A DNA stretch of 64,000 nucleotides from a virus, in the IMG/VR virus record IMGVR_UViG_3300037504_000682, positions 1 through 64,000 of that record. One strand, 5' to 3'. Positions 16,774 through 25,857 of the stretch are shown here, piece after piece. Both the position numbers and the translations under genes were made by a program. How positions within the stretch are numbered: the stretch's first letter is position 1; each line of letters starts with the position of its first letter. Under the pieces are notes generated by a model. That model saw only the letters and a program-made list of their open reading frames with translations, was not told where the DNA came from and did not search any database.

Positions 16774-17384
16774 TGGCGGTCCGGGACGGGATGAGCAACC
16801 TAATAGCTCGCGTCCGGTCGCTGGCCAACGCCGGCACAGCCGAGTACACCGTTGGCGGCGACACCTACTGGACCGATCAGCAGATACAGGACATCCTGGA
16901 CGGTAACAGCCAATTTATTGTTGACAGCCGACTCCATTGGCAAGAGCAGGACGTAAGCGGTACCAGCGTCTATTACACCGCCCAGGCCGCCTACCGTGAT
17001 TTTGAGGAGGCAGACAGCGGCACCGCCCGTTGGGCCGTTCGGGATGGACCGGGCAACTTGCAATCAACCGCCAACTACACGGCCGATTACCGCAGTGGCC
17101 GGATTACCTGGAGCGCAAACCAGGATGGCACCATCTATTATCTGACGGCCTACACCTACGACGTTCACGCCGCCGCCGCCGACATCTGGCAGCAGCGAAT
17201 GGCCCACTTTTCCGACTGGTACGATTTCCGGGCGGACAATCAATCCTTTAGCCGGTCACAGGCATTTGAGCACGCCCAAAAAATGGAAGACGCGATGAGG
17301 GCCAGGGTTGGGGCCAATGTGGTAGGCCAGCCGGCGGGCGGGTTCCGAACCGGCGTATTTTACAGGACGGACCTAAATGGCTAA
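16773..17384 (+). CDS. head-tail connector-like protein
   Basis: A 203-residue protein at the connector position. The N-terminal half is compatible with gp6/gp15-type adaptors (LIARVRSLANAG..DQQIQDILDGN), the C-terminal half contains YDVHAAAADIWQQRMAH, a common connector helix. Assignment rests mostly on gene order. Confidence 0.6.
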   Translation: MAVRDGMSNLIARVRSLANAGTAEYTVGGDTYWTDQQIQDILDGNSQFIVDSRLHWQEQDVSGTSVYYTAQAAYRDFEEADSGTARWAVRDGPGNLQSTANYTADYRSGRITWSANQDGTIYYLTAYTYDVHAAAADIWQQRMAHFSDWYDFRADNQSFSRSQAFEHAQKMEDAMRARVGANVVGQPAGGFRTGVFYRTDLNG

Positions 17385-17565
17385 AGGCCCTGCAATCGAG
17401 GTCAGGAAAATGCCAAAAACCATAACGATGCAGATGGATTTGCATTTAACTCGCGAATTTTTAATCCGTCGCTGGGTTGCGGTCAAACTGATTATGATGG
17501 CGGCTTGGGTTTTGGGGTGCAACATAGAAATTAAAACATACGATGTGGAGCAATCAAATGTCTAA
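17377..17565 (+). CDS. small hydrophobic protein, 62 aa
   Basis: Overlaps the connector gene by eight bases. A single hydrophobic stretch (WVAVKLIMMAAWVLGCNI) could be a transmembrane helix. An internal ATG at 17410 is possible. Unknown role in an otherwise virion-protein operon. Confidence 0.45.
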   Translation: MAKGPAIEVRKMPKTITMQMDLHLTREFLIRRWVAVKLIMMAAWVLGCNIEIKTYDVEQSNV

Positions 17566-18097
17566 AGCCGAGATAGGCGCAGGGCAATCAGCTAATCCAT
17601 TTATCGACAGCGCCACTGGCGGTCTCATAATCCTAGATGTGCCACACCAAAAAATTCACAACGGTAATCATTATTACATTGCCGGCTACGAGACCGTTGG
17701 CAGTGATGGTACATTGAACTTTACCGTCACTGCCAACGCAGATGATTTTGTTCATCTAACGTTTCACATCTCCGGCACAAATGTAACCACTGTTGATGTT
17801 TATGAAGGGGCGTCTGGCATTAGTGGTGGTACTGCCCTGACCCCGATAAACAATAACCGAAACAGTAGTAACACCAGCGGCTTAACGGCAAAAGTCAACC
17901 CAACTGTTACACCAGGCTCAAATACCATTGATGGGTACAAATTCGGATCAAACGGCGGCGGTAACGCGCCAGATATCGGTGGCGGGGTAGCCAGAGAGGA
18001 TGAGATAATATTAAAGCGATCCACCAGCTACCTGTGGCAAATAGTATCCGGGGCTGCTGACAATCTGATTAGTTACCGCATTGATTGGTACGAGTAA
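17558..18097 (+). CDS. beta-rich virion protein, 179 aa
   Basis: ATG at 17558 lies eight bases after GGAG. The protein is Gly/Asn/Thr-rich and beta-predicted (DGTLNFTVTANADDF, TTVDVYEGASG), typical of head or tail decoration proteins. TAATG overlap with the next gene. No known family. Confidence 0.5.
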   Translation: MSKAEIGAGQSANPFIDSATGGLIILDVPHQKIHNGNHYYIAGYETVGSDGTLNFTVTANADDFVHLTFHISGTNVTTVDVYEGASGISGGTALTPINNNRNSSNTSGLTAKVNPTVTPGSNTIDGYKFGSNGGGNAPDIGGGVAREDEIILKRSTSYLWQIVSGAADNLISYRIDWYE

Positions 18098-18462
18098 TGA
18101 CAGCCCTGACTAGCCAGGAGCTAATCGATATGAGGGCGGTCGCTGATGACTTCTTCCCGGACATATGCACCATTCAAACGCCTACCGACACGACCGACGC
18201 AAGCGGCGGGGTGTCTACTTCTTACGCTAACACTTATACCAATGTGGCGTGCCGTCTGGACCCGGATACGGGCGGGGGTGAGGCATCTAACAACTTTGCG
18301 CTAGAGAGCGGCTCAGAATGGTGGCTCAACATCCCCTACGACCAGGCCATTGACGCAACGTATCGAGTGGTTCACAGCGGCAGCACCTACGAAGTCAGCC
18401 ACGTGATGGACACCCACAGCTATGCCACCATCCGCCGAGCGGCGCTGATTAGGATTGACTAA
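18097..18462 (+). CDS. head-closure / head-tail adaptor protein (SPP1 gp16-like)
   Basis: A 121-residue protein with the family-like pattern PDICTIQTPTDTTDASGGV and later YRVVHSGSTYEVSHVMD, matching small stopper proteins that close the portal after packaging. It sits directly before an HK97 gp10-like gene. ATG at 18097 overlaps the preceding stop. Confidence 0.68.
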   Translation: MTALTSQELIDMRAVADDFFPDICTIQTPTDTTDASGGVSTSYANTYTNVACRLDPDTGGGEASNNFALESGSEWWLNIPYDQAIDATYRVVHSGSTYEVSHVMDTHSYATIRRAALIRID

Positions 18463-18812
18463 TGGCAACCGAAGTTAAGATTGACGACAAGGTACTTCAA
18501 GAGATTATTAAAAACGTGGCAAATTTGGAACCACGACGCTATATCATTGCTGACGGCGTAGAGTATGGTGTATTTCAGGAGTTTACCGACAAAGGCCACC
18601 CATCACTGAGGCCGGCCTTTGAGAAGCACACCACGCGGATACCGGATATAGTCGGAGCGGTGATAGAAAGAGCCCCCAACCGGGGGTTGGCCACGGTAAA
18701 CCTGAATAGGGCGATGAAAAAGCTGGCCTTTGACATTGCCAACGAGTGGGCGGCAGATGTCAATGTCGACACCGGGGCCTACAAAAACAGCATCCACGTC
18801 GAAGAGGAGTAA
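18462..18812 (+). CDS. HK97 gp10-like tail-completion protein
   Basis: A 116-residue protein with YGVFQEFTDKGHPSLRPAFE and the C-terminal VDTGAYKNSIHVEEE, the ARPFLRPA/TGxLxxSI-type signature of the HK97 gp10 family. TAATG coupling on both sides. Joins head and tail. Confidence 0.78.
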   Translation: MATEVKIDDKVLQEIIKNVANLEPRRYIIADGVEYGVFQEFTDKGHPSLRPAFEKHTTRIPDIVGAVIERAPNRGLATVNLNRAMKKLAFDIANEWAADVNVDTGAYKNSIHVEEE

Positions 18813-19222
18813 TGGCCACGCCTGTCGCCGCCCTTGAGGAAGCTCTTTATACCACGCTATCTGCCACCAGCGCCCTAACAACGGAGCTGGGGGGGACGGC
18901 GATTTACAACAAACGAGCCCCGCAGCCGGCCCCGGACAAATACGTTATATTCCAGTGGCAGGGCGGAGGTGACCTGAACGAGTCGCCCACCCGGATGAGA
19001 AATCCGATCTACACCGTGCGGGGGGTTGCACCCACCCAGGCCGGAGCCAGTGCCATAGATGACGAGATTGACGCGGCGCTGCATAATCAGGAATTAACCG
19101 TCACCGGCTGGACCAACATCTGGATGGCCCGGGAGGATGACGTAAATTTTGTTGAGTACGACGCCAGCGGGGTGGCTCACTACAACGTCGGCGGGCAGTA
19201 CAGAATAATCATAGATAGCTAG
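18812..19222 (+). CDS. tail-terminator-like protein (DUF3168 type)
   Basis: A 136-residue protein with ALEEALYTTLSATSALTT, VIFQWQGGG and YRIIIDS, the pattern of DUF3168 tail-completion proteins that cap the tail tube. Position between gp10-like and tube genes agrees. Confidence 0.68.
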   Translation: MATPVAALEEALYTTLSATSALTTELGGTAIYNKRAPQPAPDKYVIFQWQGGGDLNESPTRMRNPIYTVRGVAPTQAGASAIDDEIDAALHNQELTVTGWTNIWMAREDDVNFVEYDASGVAHYNVGGQYRIIIDS

Positions 19223-19230
19223 GAGCGAAT

Positions 19231-19632
19231 ATGACCGCCTATACCGGCAAAAATCTATACCTACTCTGGAACGGCACGTCTATCGAAAGCGATTACCGCA
19301 GCTTTGACCCCACCGAGGAGATGGGCACCGATGACGCCAGCGCCGGCAGCGATGCCGCCGTAACTCGCAAAACCACCCTCAAGGACGGAAACGCCAGCCT
19401 GACGATGCGATCTATTTCTGGCACCGCCGGGACCGCTCTGTGGGCTACTACAATGGCGGTGGGTACTGAGGGCACCCTGGAATGGGGCCCAGAGGGGACA
19501 GCCACCGGAGAGAAGCGGGCCTACGTCAACGCCATTCTGACCAGCCGCAGCGAGTCAAATGCCTACGCCAACGTAGTTGAGTGGACGTTTGATTGGGAAT
19601 ACTCTGGAGAAGTCACCTATACCACATATTAG
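19231..19632 (+). CDS. major tail tube protein
   Basis: A 133-residue beta protein with the usual tube-protein pattern (GKNLYLLWNGTSIESDYRSF, later NVVEWTFDWEYSGEV). Preceded by AGGAGCGAAT and followed by the tail chaperones and tape measure, the standard siphophage order. Confidence 0.72.
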   Translation: MTAYTGKNLYLLWNGTSIESDYRSFDPTEEMGTDDASAGSDAAVTRKTTLKDGNASLTMRSISGTAGTALWATTMAVGTEGTLEWGPEGTATGEKRAYVNAILTSRSESNAYANVVEWTFDWEYSGEVTYTTY

Positions 19633-19652
19633 AATTATTGACGGGGGGATAA

Positions 19653-19910
19653 ATGGCAGAAGATATTAAGGTTGATTTGAACCAAATCACCCGCCGGGAG
19701 TTTAGAAAGTTTCTGGCAGACCTGGACAGCGCCAAAGACGGCTTTGAGCGGGATGACCTGACCGGGGCGCTTATTGAAAAGGTGGTTGTGTCCTGGCCTT
19801 TTGATGAGGAAATTACCAAGGATGGCTACCTGTCGCTGGGCCTGGCTGACAGCAACCGGGTTGACGCCTTGTTGACTGACGCCCTAAACGGGGTTGGCAA
19901 AAAAAAATAG
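19653..19910 (+). CDS. tail assembly chaperone (short form, gpG-like)
   Basis: An 85-residue acidic protein ending GVGKKK followed by TAG. The last three codons are nine consecutive A (19899-19907), a slippery site allowing part of the ribosomes to shift -1 and read into the downstream frame. Chaperones of this kind coat the tape measure during tail assembly. Confidence 0.75.
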   Translation: MAEDIKVDLNQITRREFRKFLADLDSAKDGFERDDLTGALIEKVVVSWPFDEEITKDGYLSLGLADSNRVDALLTDALNGVGKKK

Positions 19911-20149
19911 GTGAGGTTATCTATCTCTCTGGTAAATATAACGAACCACTTAACGTGGTGGCAAGCCGGGAGGGCGTGGGATTAGATGTTGAGGACTTAT
20001 ACTATCGGGCCAAAATCGCAATGATAACGGGCTGGGAATATGAGTATATTGATACCCTGGGCGCGGTTGATGTAGAGGCAATTATGCAGGTTTACGAGGC
20101 CGAGCAGAAAATGGCAAAGCCAAAACCGAAGGCTAAAAAATGGCGGTAA
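19653..20149 (+). CDS. tail assembly chaperone, -1 frameshift fusion (gpGT-like)
   Basis: After a -1 slip on A9 at 19899-19907 translation continues G-E-V-I-Y-L-S-G-K-Y-N into a frame open to 20149. The downstream part (64 aa if begun at 19955) has no good ribosome site of its own and contains DVEDLYYRAKIAMITGWE, ending in a Lys/Pro-rich tail. The location just before the tape measure is diagnostic of the lambda-type G/GT arrangement. Confidence 0.7.
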
Positions 20150-21807
20150 CAGTTGCATCGCTTATGGCGGTGCTAGACATTGATAAAAAGAAATTTGAGA
20201 AGGGCTTAAAGGACGCTCAGGGGCGGCTCAATAAAGTTGGCGATGCCCTCAAAGGTGGCTTGCTTGTTGCCGGTGGCGCTGCGGCTGCTGGTCTGGCCGC
20301 AGCCGGAACCGCCGCAGTGAATTTTGAGAACGACCTACAAAAAGCGACGTCTAACCTGGCCACCAACCTGGGGATTAGTGCGGATGAGGCCGCGCAATTT
20401 GAGGATACATTAACAGGGATTTTTGCAACGCGCCCCGGCCGGTCGCTGGAGGAAATAGCCGAGGCCGTTGGGTTGATAGACAAATCAATTGAAGGGCTGG
20501 ACCAAAAACAACTTGAAGCCCTGGCCGGGGGGGCGCTTGATATCGAGCGCCAATTCGGAAAGGACCTTAATGAAACCGTCGACGCCGCCGCCGTGCTTAT
20601 GGATGAATTTGGGCTGAGCGGACAAGAAGCCTTGAACTTTATCGAGAAGGGCCTAACCGAGGGGTTGGACCGCTCTGGCGATTTCCTGGACAGCGTAAGG
20701 GAGTACGGTAATCTGTTTGGTGAGGCGGAGGCCGACGCGGGAGAGTTTTTTAGCATCCTGGAGAGCGGGGCTCAAGGCGGGGTGTTGGGCACCGACAAAG
20801 TAGCCGATGCTTTCAAGGAGTTTCAGATACGTGCCCTGGAAGGTAGCGACGCTGTATATGGTGCCTTTGAGGATATGGGGCTTAGTTGGGATCAATTCGC
20901 CCAGGGCCTCAGCGATGGTTCATTGAACGCCACAGATGCCTTTGCTACTATCATTGACCGGCTGAACCAGATTGAAGACCCGATTGAGCGCCAGCGCCTT
21001 GGAGTGGCCCTGATGGGCACCCAGTTTGAAGATTTGGGGCAAACGGCGGCTGGCGAACTAAGCACGGTGTCCACCAGCCTTGGGGACATACAAGACCTTA
21101 ATAGCACGCTTGGGGAGCAGTACGACACCCTGGGTGGTAAATTTGGGCAGTTGAAAAATCAGGCCCTTGTTGGACTGGCCCCGGTTGGTGAGATAATCGC
21201 CAGCGGGCTAACTGATTTTATCGAGGGGGCTATACCCATTGTTCAGGAGTTCGCCGCATCTTTTAGCGAAAACCTTGGGCCAGCCACGATGGTTATCAAT
21301 GACGCCCTGACCAGGATGGGGCAGGCCCTGGGGATTACCAACGAAAAGGTAACCGGGATGGATGTTATTTTGTCTATCCTTAAAGGTACTCTGGATGCTA
21401 TTGTTATCGGTGTGCAGGCCACTGCCGTTGTTATGAGCTTATTGGCCGATTCGGTTGAGTGGGTCACCCAAACAATTAACGAGGGTGTAGCTGGCTGGCA
21501 AAAATTCGGGGACAGCCTGGGGGCGCTAAAGGACAAAGCACCCGACTGGATTATACCAGGCTCGCCGACCCCATTCGAGCGGGGGATTAGGGGGATAACA
21601 AGCGCAATGAAGGCGCTCCCGGATATGGATGGCGCCCTATCTCTTAGTGGCGGTACGCCTATTGCTTCTGCTGCCGGCGGGGCCAGTAGCACAATCAATA
21701 TTGATATGGGTGGTCAAAGCCTGTCATTCTCTAATGATGACCAAGGGATTAATCAGGCGATGATCGCGATTGTCCAAATGCTACGCTCACAAATATCTAA
21801 CCAGTGA
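20140..21807 (+). CDS. tail tape measure protein
   Basis: A 555-residue protein with a typical TMP N-terminus (DIDKKKFEKGLKDAQGRLNK), a hydrophobic GGAAAAGLAAAGTAAV stretch, long amphipathic helices and hydrophobic helices near 415-435. TMP length sets tail length, so a fairly short tail (order of 80 nm) is expected. Overlaps the chaperone by ten bases. Confidence 0.85.
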   Translation: MAVTVASLMAVLDIDKKKFEKGLKDAQGRLNKVGDALKGGLLVAGGAAAAGLAAAGTAAVNFENDLQKATSNLATNLGISADEAAQFEDTLTGIFATRPGRSLEEIAEAVGLIDKSIEGLDQKQLEALAGGALDIERQFGKDLNETVDAAAVLMDEFGLSGQEALNFIEKGLTEGLDRSGDFLDSVREYGNLFGEAEADAGEFFSILESGAQGGVLGTDKVADAFKEFQIRALEGSDAVYGAFEDMGLSWDQFAQGLSDGSLNATDAFATIIDRLNQIEDPIERQRLGVALMGTQFEDLGQTAAGELSTVSTSLGDIQDLNSTLGEQYDTLGGKFGQLKNQALVGLAPVGEIIASGLTDFIEGAIPIVQEFAASFSENLGPATMVINDALTRMGQALGITNEKVTGMDVILSILKGTLDAIVIGVQATAVVMSLLADSVEWVTQTINEGVAGWQKFGDSLGALKDKAPDWIIPGSPTPFERGIRGITSAMKALPDMDGALSLSGGTPIASAAGGASSTINIDMGGQSLSFSNDDQGINQAMIAIVQMLRSQISNQ

Positions 21808-21882
21808 GATCAAGGTGCACGCGCCACAGGCTAAAAGTAGCACTGCGGCATAGATGACTAAATTCTTACCGGCTTTAAACAT
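21787..21882 (-). CDS. antisense mini-gene: 31-aa hydrophobic, lipobox-like peptide
   Basis: On the minus strand an ATG follows AGGAGGG-TAAA and a perfect extended -10 (TGTTATAAT, 21908-21900). The expected start of transcription falls almost at the ribosome site, giving a very short leader. The peptide is one hydrophobic helix with LLLAC, a lipoprotein-cleavage-like motif. It overlaps the 3' end of the tape measure. It could be a moron, an exclusion peptide or a toxin-like peptide. Confidence 0.5.
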   Translation of the reverse strand: MFKAGKNLVIYAAVLLLACGACTLISLVRYL

Positions 21883-21899
21883 TTTACCCTCCTGAGACC

Positions 21900-21908
21900 A
21901 TTATAACA
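21900..21908 (-). promoter_or_regulatory. extended -10 promoter of the antisense mini-gene
   Basis: Minus-strand TGT followed by TATAAT, i.e. TGN plus a perfect -10; a -35-like TGTACA lies 18 bases upstream. It is the only minus-strand promoter of this quality noticed within region A. Confidence 0.5.
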
Positions 21909-21912
21909 CAAA

Positions 21913-22263
21913 ATGACCGTAACTGTACAGATAAACGGAACCACATTAAACCCGCAGCCTTCCGAGACTGCCTGGGAGGAGAGCGTGACCGGCGGCAAGC
22001 TCGACGGCACGGACGCCCTGGGCGCTTACAGCGTGCTTACCCTGCGGGCTCCGGTAGAGAGCGGAGGCACGGCGAATTGGAACTGGTCGGACTTTGAAAA
22101 CCAGGTACTTACCTCTATCACCGTGCCAGACCGCCTTGAAACGATGCGCGGCACCGGCACCACCTACAGCAGCGGGGTTGTCTCCAAGAAAATCACCAAG
22201 ACAAACGCCCCGCCGGGTGGCCTGGTACGGGGGGTAGAGATGCGGGTACTGGTGGTGACATAA
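21913..22263 (+). CDS. tail protein, 116 aa
   Basis: Beta-rich small protein (TVTVQINGTTLN..; WNWSDFENQVLTSI) between tape measure and tail-tip genes. No named family recognised. TAATG overlap with the next gene shows that it belongs to the tail operon. Confidence 0.5.
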   Translation: MTVTVQINGTTLNPQPSETAWEESVTGGKLDGTDALGAYSVLTLRAPVESGGTANWNWSDFENQVLTSITVPDRLETMRGTGTTYSSGVVSKKITKTNAPPGGLVRGVEMRVLVVT

Positions 22264-23123
22264 TGCCCACCACGCCATTTAGTGATGACCTGGTCGACAA
22301 GCTCAAGGGCGCTACAGCCTGGCGTTTTGACAGCAAGCTCGGCCCCGTGTTTACGCCCCGGTTTTTTTGCTGCACTGACCCAAACGCCCTTGGTATCTCT
22401 GACGGCAAGGAGCCGGTGGCCATTATCCAGCTCTCCCCCAGCCCGGCCTTTACTAATGAAACCGTAGACTACGACGGCACCCTGAGTTATGATCCCGATG
22501 GCTCCATCACCGGCTACGCCTGGACATTTGAGAGCCACACCCCCACCAGCGGAACCGCAAACAGCGGCACCCTCAACTATAGCACGTCTGGCACCTACAC
22601 CATAGAGTTGGTCGTCACCGACGGGACCGGCTTAAAAAGTTCCCCGGCCCGGACCGAACTCGTGGTGGTCGACCCGGCCTTTATGGGATACGTTGCCACC
22701 AGCAGCGGAGTATTTTACAGCGACGGTACCAACCCGGTCACCTGGATCGACAAAAACAGCGGGCTAAGCGGTGATGACCTGGTGGCCAACTGGGTGGCAA
22801 TCGACCCGGCAACACAAACACTGCCGGAGGCCAGCAAAACCGTTTGGCGCTCGACCGACGGCGGCATCCAGGTGTCCAACGACGGTGGGGCGAGCTGGAC
22901 AGAAAAAAACCCCTCAACTATCCCCAACGACCAAGGGGACAGCCCGGCCCCCACCGTATCAGACGTTTCATTCCAACAACTCCATTTTGTGGGTGACAGG
23001 TTGTTCGTGATTGGCACCTGGGCCAACGGCAGTGGGGACGAGCGGTCCGCCATATTTTATACCGATAATGCGCCGGATGTACGAAGCGACACCAGCGCAA
23101 CGGTGACCTGGAGTAACGTGTAA
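22263..23123 (+). CDS. tail protein with PKD domain and BNR/sortilin-like repeat
   Basis: A 286-residue protein. Residues about 50-140 form a PKD-type Ig fold (NETVDYDGTLSYDPDGSI..YAWTFE..GTYTIELVVTDGTG). The C-terminal part carries STDGGIQVSNDGGASWTE, an Asp-box-like SxDGGxxW repeat of beta-propeller proteins. Such modules bind glycans or proteins, so a receptor-binding or tip role is likely. Confidence 0.65.
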   Translation: MPTTPFSDDLVDKLKGATAWRFDSKLGPVFTPRFFCCTDPNALGISDGKEPVAIIQLSPSPAFTNETVDYDGTLSYDPDGSITGYAWTFESHTPTSGTANSGTLNYSTSGTYTIELVVTDGTGLKSSPARTELVVVDPAFMGYVATSSGVFYSDGTNPVTWIDKNSGLSGDDLVANWVAIDPATQTLPEASKTVWRSTDGGIQVSNDGGASWTEKNPSTIPNDQGDSPAPTVSDVSFQQLHFVGDRLFVIGTWANGSGDERSAIFYTDNAPDVRSDTSATVTWSNV

Positions 23124-24817
23124 TGGCACTTGCCGCAAATGCACCAGTCCAAGTTGATGGCAACGTCTGCCAGCCGTTTGCTATCACCGAGGTTGATACC
23201 GGCATAGGTATCGCAGCCTATCGTGATGTAGACAGCAATCAGACTGAGGCTCGGGTGATTGACATTACCGGCGGCTCCATCTCGGTTGGGGCGCAAACCG
23301 TCTACAACGGCACGCCGGACGGAGAGCCGGACATCGACAAGCTGGAAACGGACAAGGCGTTTAGCTCTGTCTGGGAGGGGGGTGCTAGCGGATACGTTAA
23401 AGGGATGGTCCTTACTCGCTCCAGCTCAACCGTCAGCAGTGGCACCTTATCCAGCGCTGCCGATACGGGCGACGTTAACGCCGCTGCCTGCTGCGTTGCC
23501 ACCAGTTCTAAGGCGCTGGTGGCCTGGGACAATTCAACCGGCGGGGCTCAGATGGCCCATTTTAGTATTAGCGGTACAACCGCAACCCCCGGCACGGCTC
23601 AATCTATTTCAACACGCATCAGGCCAGTGTCAGCCTGTAGGCTGACCTCAACTTACAGCATAGTTTTTGGTCGGCGTTTTACCGCCACCGGGGCAGACCG
23701 CGCCCGTTTCATCCTGGTTGACACCAGCGGCACCAACCCCAGCTCATCGGATGAGGTGGACGACTTGAGCGGAAACCTGATGGCCGGCGACCAGGGGGAC
23801 ATTGCCCGGCTGGATGACAATACCGCCATTGCCACCTGGGAGGATGACACCACCTCTCCGGGTGATACTTACGCCGTGATTATTACCCGCTCCGGCTCAA
23901 CCATCTCGGTCGGCACCCCGCAACTTGTCAACTCAAACGGCGGGCAGGTTGCCATCGTGGCCCCGAATGCCACAGAGGCCGTCCATTTTGACGGCTCCGG
24001 CACCAAAGACGGCACCGCTACCAAGCTAACTATCTCAGGCACAACCATCACCGTCACGGCCGACACGGTTGAATTTGGCACTACGGCCAGCGTTGACACG
24101 CCCGGCGCGGCTATCCTATCTGACACCAAGCCGGTCATCTGCTACTACAACGCCACCGACGGCCGGGCGGTGCTGCTTACCGGGGCTCCTTCATCTGGCG
24201 CGTCCACCTACGAAATCCGCCACCTCGGCCTGGCCAGCGACAGTGAAAACCTCTACGTCACCGGCAATGAGAGCGGGACGCTGACCACCTGGGTCTATGA
24301 CCTGTCCACCCTGACCGAGCAAACCAGCTACACCCACGGAGCGGCAACCTACGCCGAGCTGGACAACCGGACCTATGGTGTATTTCCGGCAGCCAGGCCG
24401 GGCTCTGACAACATACTTTACATTTACGGCCGGGACGGCAACGACAAGCAAGTGCAATACCTGGACCGCAATGGAACCCTGGGAGTTCAGGACGTGGGGC
24501 CGGGGACGGCGACCTGGGGAACCGCCAAATACGCCAACGCCTTAATGGCCGACCCCCTCACCCCCAATGACGTGATCGTGTCCTTTGACGACGATGACCT
24601 GTACCGAACCACGGACGCTACCGCCAACTGGGTTAAAATGGGCGACGCCACCAGCGGGCTTAGGACTTCCCAGCGCTTCCCGACCGACAGCAACGAGATT
24701 ATTTTAGGCGGCACGGCCGCCGGTACGGCTCACTATACGCCTAATTTTGGCGTCAGCTACGGCGACGTAAGCGGTACGTCGCTGGGCACGATTAACTGGT
24801 TTGAGGTGAGCCGATAA
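23123..24817 (+). CDS. large beta-propeller-like tail protein
   Basis: A 564-residue protein of repeated strands (TRSSSTVSSGTLSS, TRSGSTISVGTPQL, ISGTTITVTADTVEFG) suggesting blades of a propeller, ending with an Asp-box-like DDDDLYRTTDATANW segment. Overlaps both neighbours by one base. Probably a structural or receptor-binding part of the tail tip; enzymatic residues are not evident. Confidence 0.55.
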   Translation: MALAANAPVQVDGNVCQPFAITEVDTGIGIAAYRDVDSNQTEARVIDITGGSISVGAQTVYNGTPDGEPDIDKLETDKAFSSVWEGGASGYVKGMVLTRSSSTVSSGTLSSAADTGDVNAAACCVATSSKALVAWDNSTGGAQMAHFSISGTTATPGTAQSISTRIRPVSACRLTSTYSIVFGRRFTATGADRARFILVDTSGTNPSSSDEVDDLSGNLMAGDQGDIARLDDNTAIATWEDDTTSPGDTYAVIITRSGSTISVGTPQLVNSNGGQVAIVAPNATEAVHFDGSGTKDGTATKLTISGTTITVTADTVEFGTTASVDTPGAAILSDTKPVICYYNATDGRAVLLTGAPSSGASTYEIRHLGLASDSENLYVTGNESGTLTTWVYDLSTLTEQTSYTHGAATYAELDNRTYGVFPAARPGSDNILYIYGRDGNDKQVQYLDRNGTLGVQDVGPGTATWGTAKYANALMADPLTPNDVIVSFDDDDLYRTTDATANWVKMGDATSGLRTSQRFPTDSNEIILGGTAAGTAHYTPNFGVSYGDVSGTSLGTINWFEVSR

Positions 24818-25857
24818 TGGCCAGCGTCGATGTCTTAGGTCGCATCGAGGGGAGCCTGCAAGATGGGGGCTGGAAGGCCAGCGGGAACGTGTTTGGGGAT
24901 GCCGACCGGCTGAACTTCTACCAGGAGATCATCGCCTGGTTCGATTTTTACGGCGATGGATGGGAGGGCCAGCCCCGCCCGGCCTTTAGTGGCCACCTGC
25001 TGCCTGACCCCTGGGCCAAAACCTTCCAGGATAGCGACGCCCCATTCTCTGCCTTCACCGCTCAGGAATTTATGAAGCGCGGGCGGGTGCAGGGTATCTA
25101 TTTCAAGGATGACAGTACACCAGCCAACGACCACCAAATAAACGGGATGCAACTGGCTGACATCGTGGAGCATATTCTGGGCAAAAGCGGAGAGTATGGC
25201 CATTGCAATCTGGTCGATGGCGTATGGCCGGAGGGGTTTTTGGAGCTGGACATTGACGCCACCAACAGTACCACGGTGGCAGAGTACGAGGTCAAAGAGG
25301 GCAACTTCTGGAGCCGACTTAAAGAAATTGCGGACATCGAGTTTTACCTACTCTACGTCGATAAAACGAATACGCTTCATTATATACCGCATCCGATGTT
25401 TGACGCCTCGCTGCCGGACCCGGTACTGACCATCACCAGCGACCTGCTACTTGAGCCGCTTGATTTTGACCGGCGGCACACGGAGCAGATAGGGCAGGTT
25501 AAGTTACAGGGAACGACGCCGGCCGGCCTTCAAATCAGCGGCAAGTATCCGACCGACGCCAACCCCGGGCCGGTTATGCAGCGGGCCGGGTATCTGGCCA
25601 CCAGTAACGCGCTAATGAACACCATTGCCGAGCGGATGTATAAATTTGAGGCCCGTGATTATACCATCACCGCTCAGCTATCCGGGGCGGTGGGGCTGAT
25701 GCTTGACATTTTAGACCGGGTAGCCGTCACCTATACCAGTAGCGGAGACGGGATCACCTGGAGCAGTAAAAAATTTTGGATAAGCAAAGTCGTTGTAGAA
25801 ATTATGGAAAATTTCACCGCTCGCACCACGTTAACAATGGATGCCGAAAATGCCTAA
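24817..25857 (+). CDS. tail-tip hub-like protein
   Basis: A 346-residue protein with the organisation of gp27/gpD-type hub proteins: an N-terminal beta domain, central VEHILGKSGEYG and KEGNFWSRLKEIADIEFYLLYVD, and C-terminal TLTMDAENA. Located after the tape measure and before the fibre gene, as expected for a baseplate hub. Confidence 0.6.
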   Translation: MASVDVLGRIEGSLQDGGWKASGNVFGDADRLNFYQEIIAWFDFYGDGWEGQPRPAFSGHLLPDPWAKTFQDSDAPFSAFTAQEFMKRGRVQGIYFKDDSTPANDHQINGMQLADIVEHILGKSGEYGHCNLVDGVWPEGFLELDIDATNSTTVAEYEVKEGNFWSRLKEIADIEFYLLYVDKTNTLHYIPHPMFDASLPDPVLTITSDLLLEPLDFDRRHTEQIGQVKLQGTTPAGLQISGKYPTDANPGPVMQRAGYLATSNALMNTIAERMYKFEARDYTITAQLSGAVGLMLDILDRVAVTYTSSGDGITWSSKKFWISKVVVEIMENFTARTTLTMDAENA

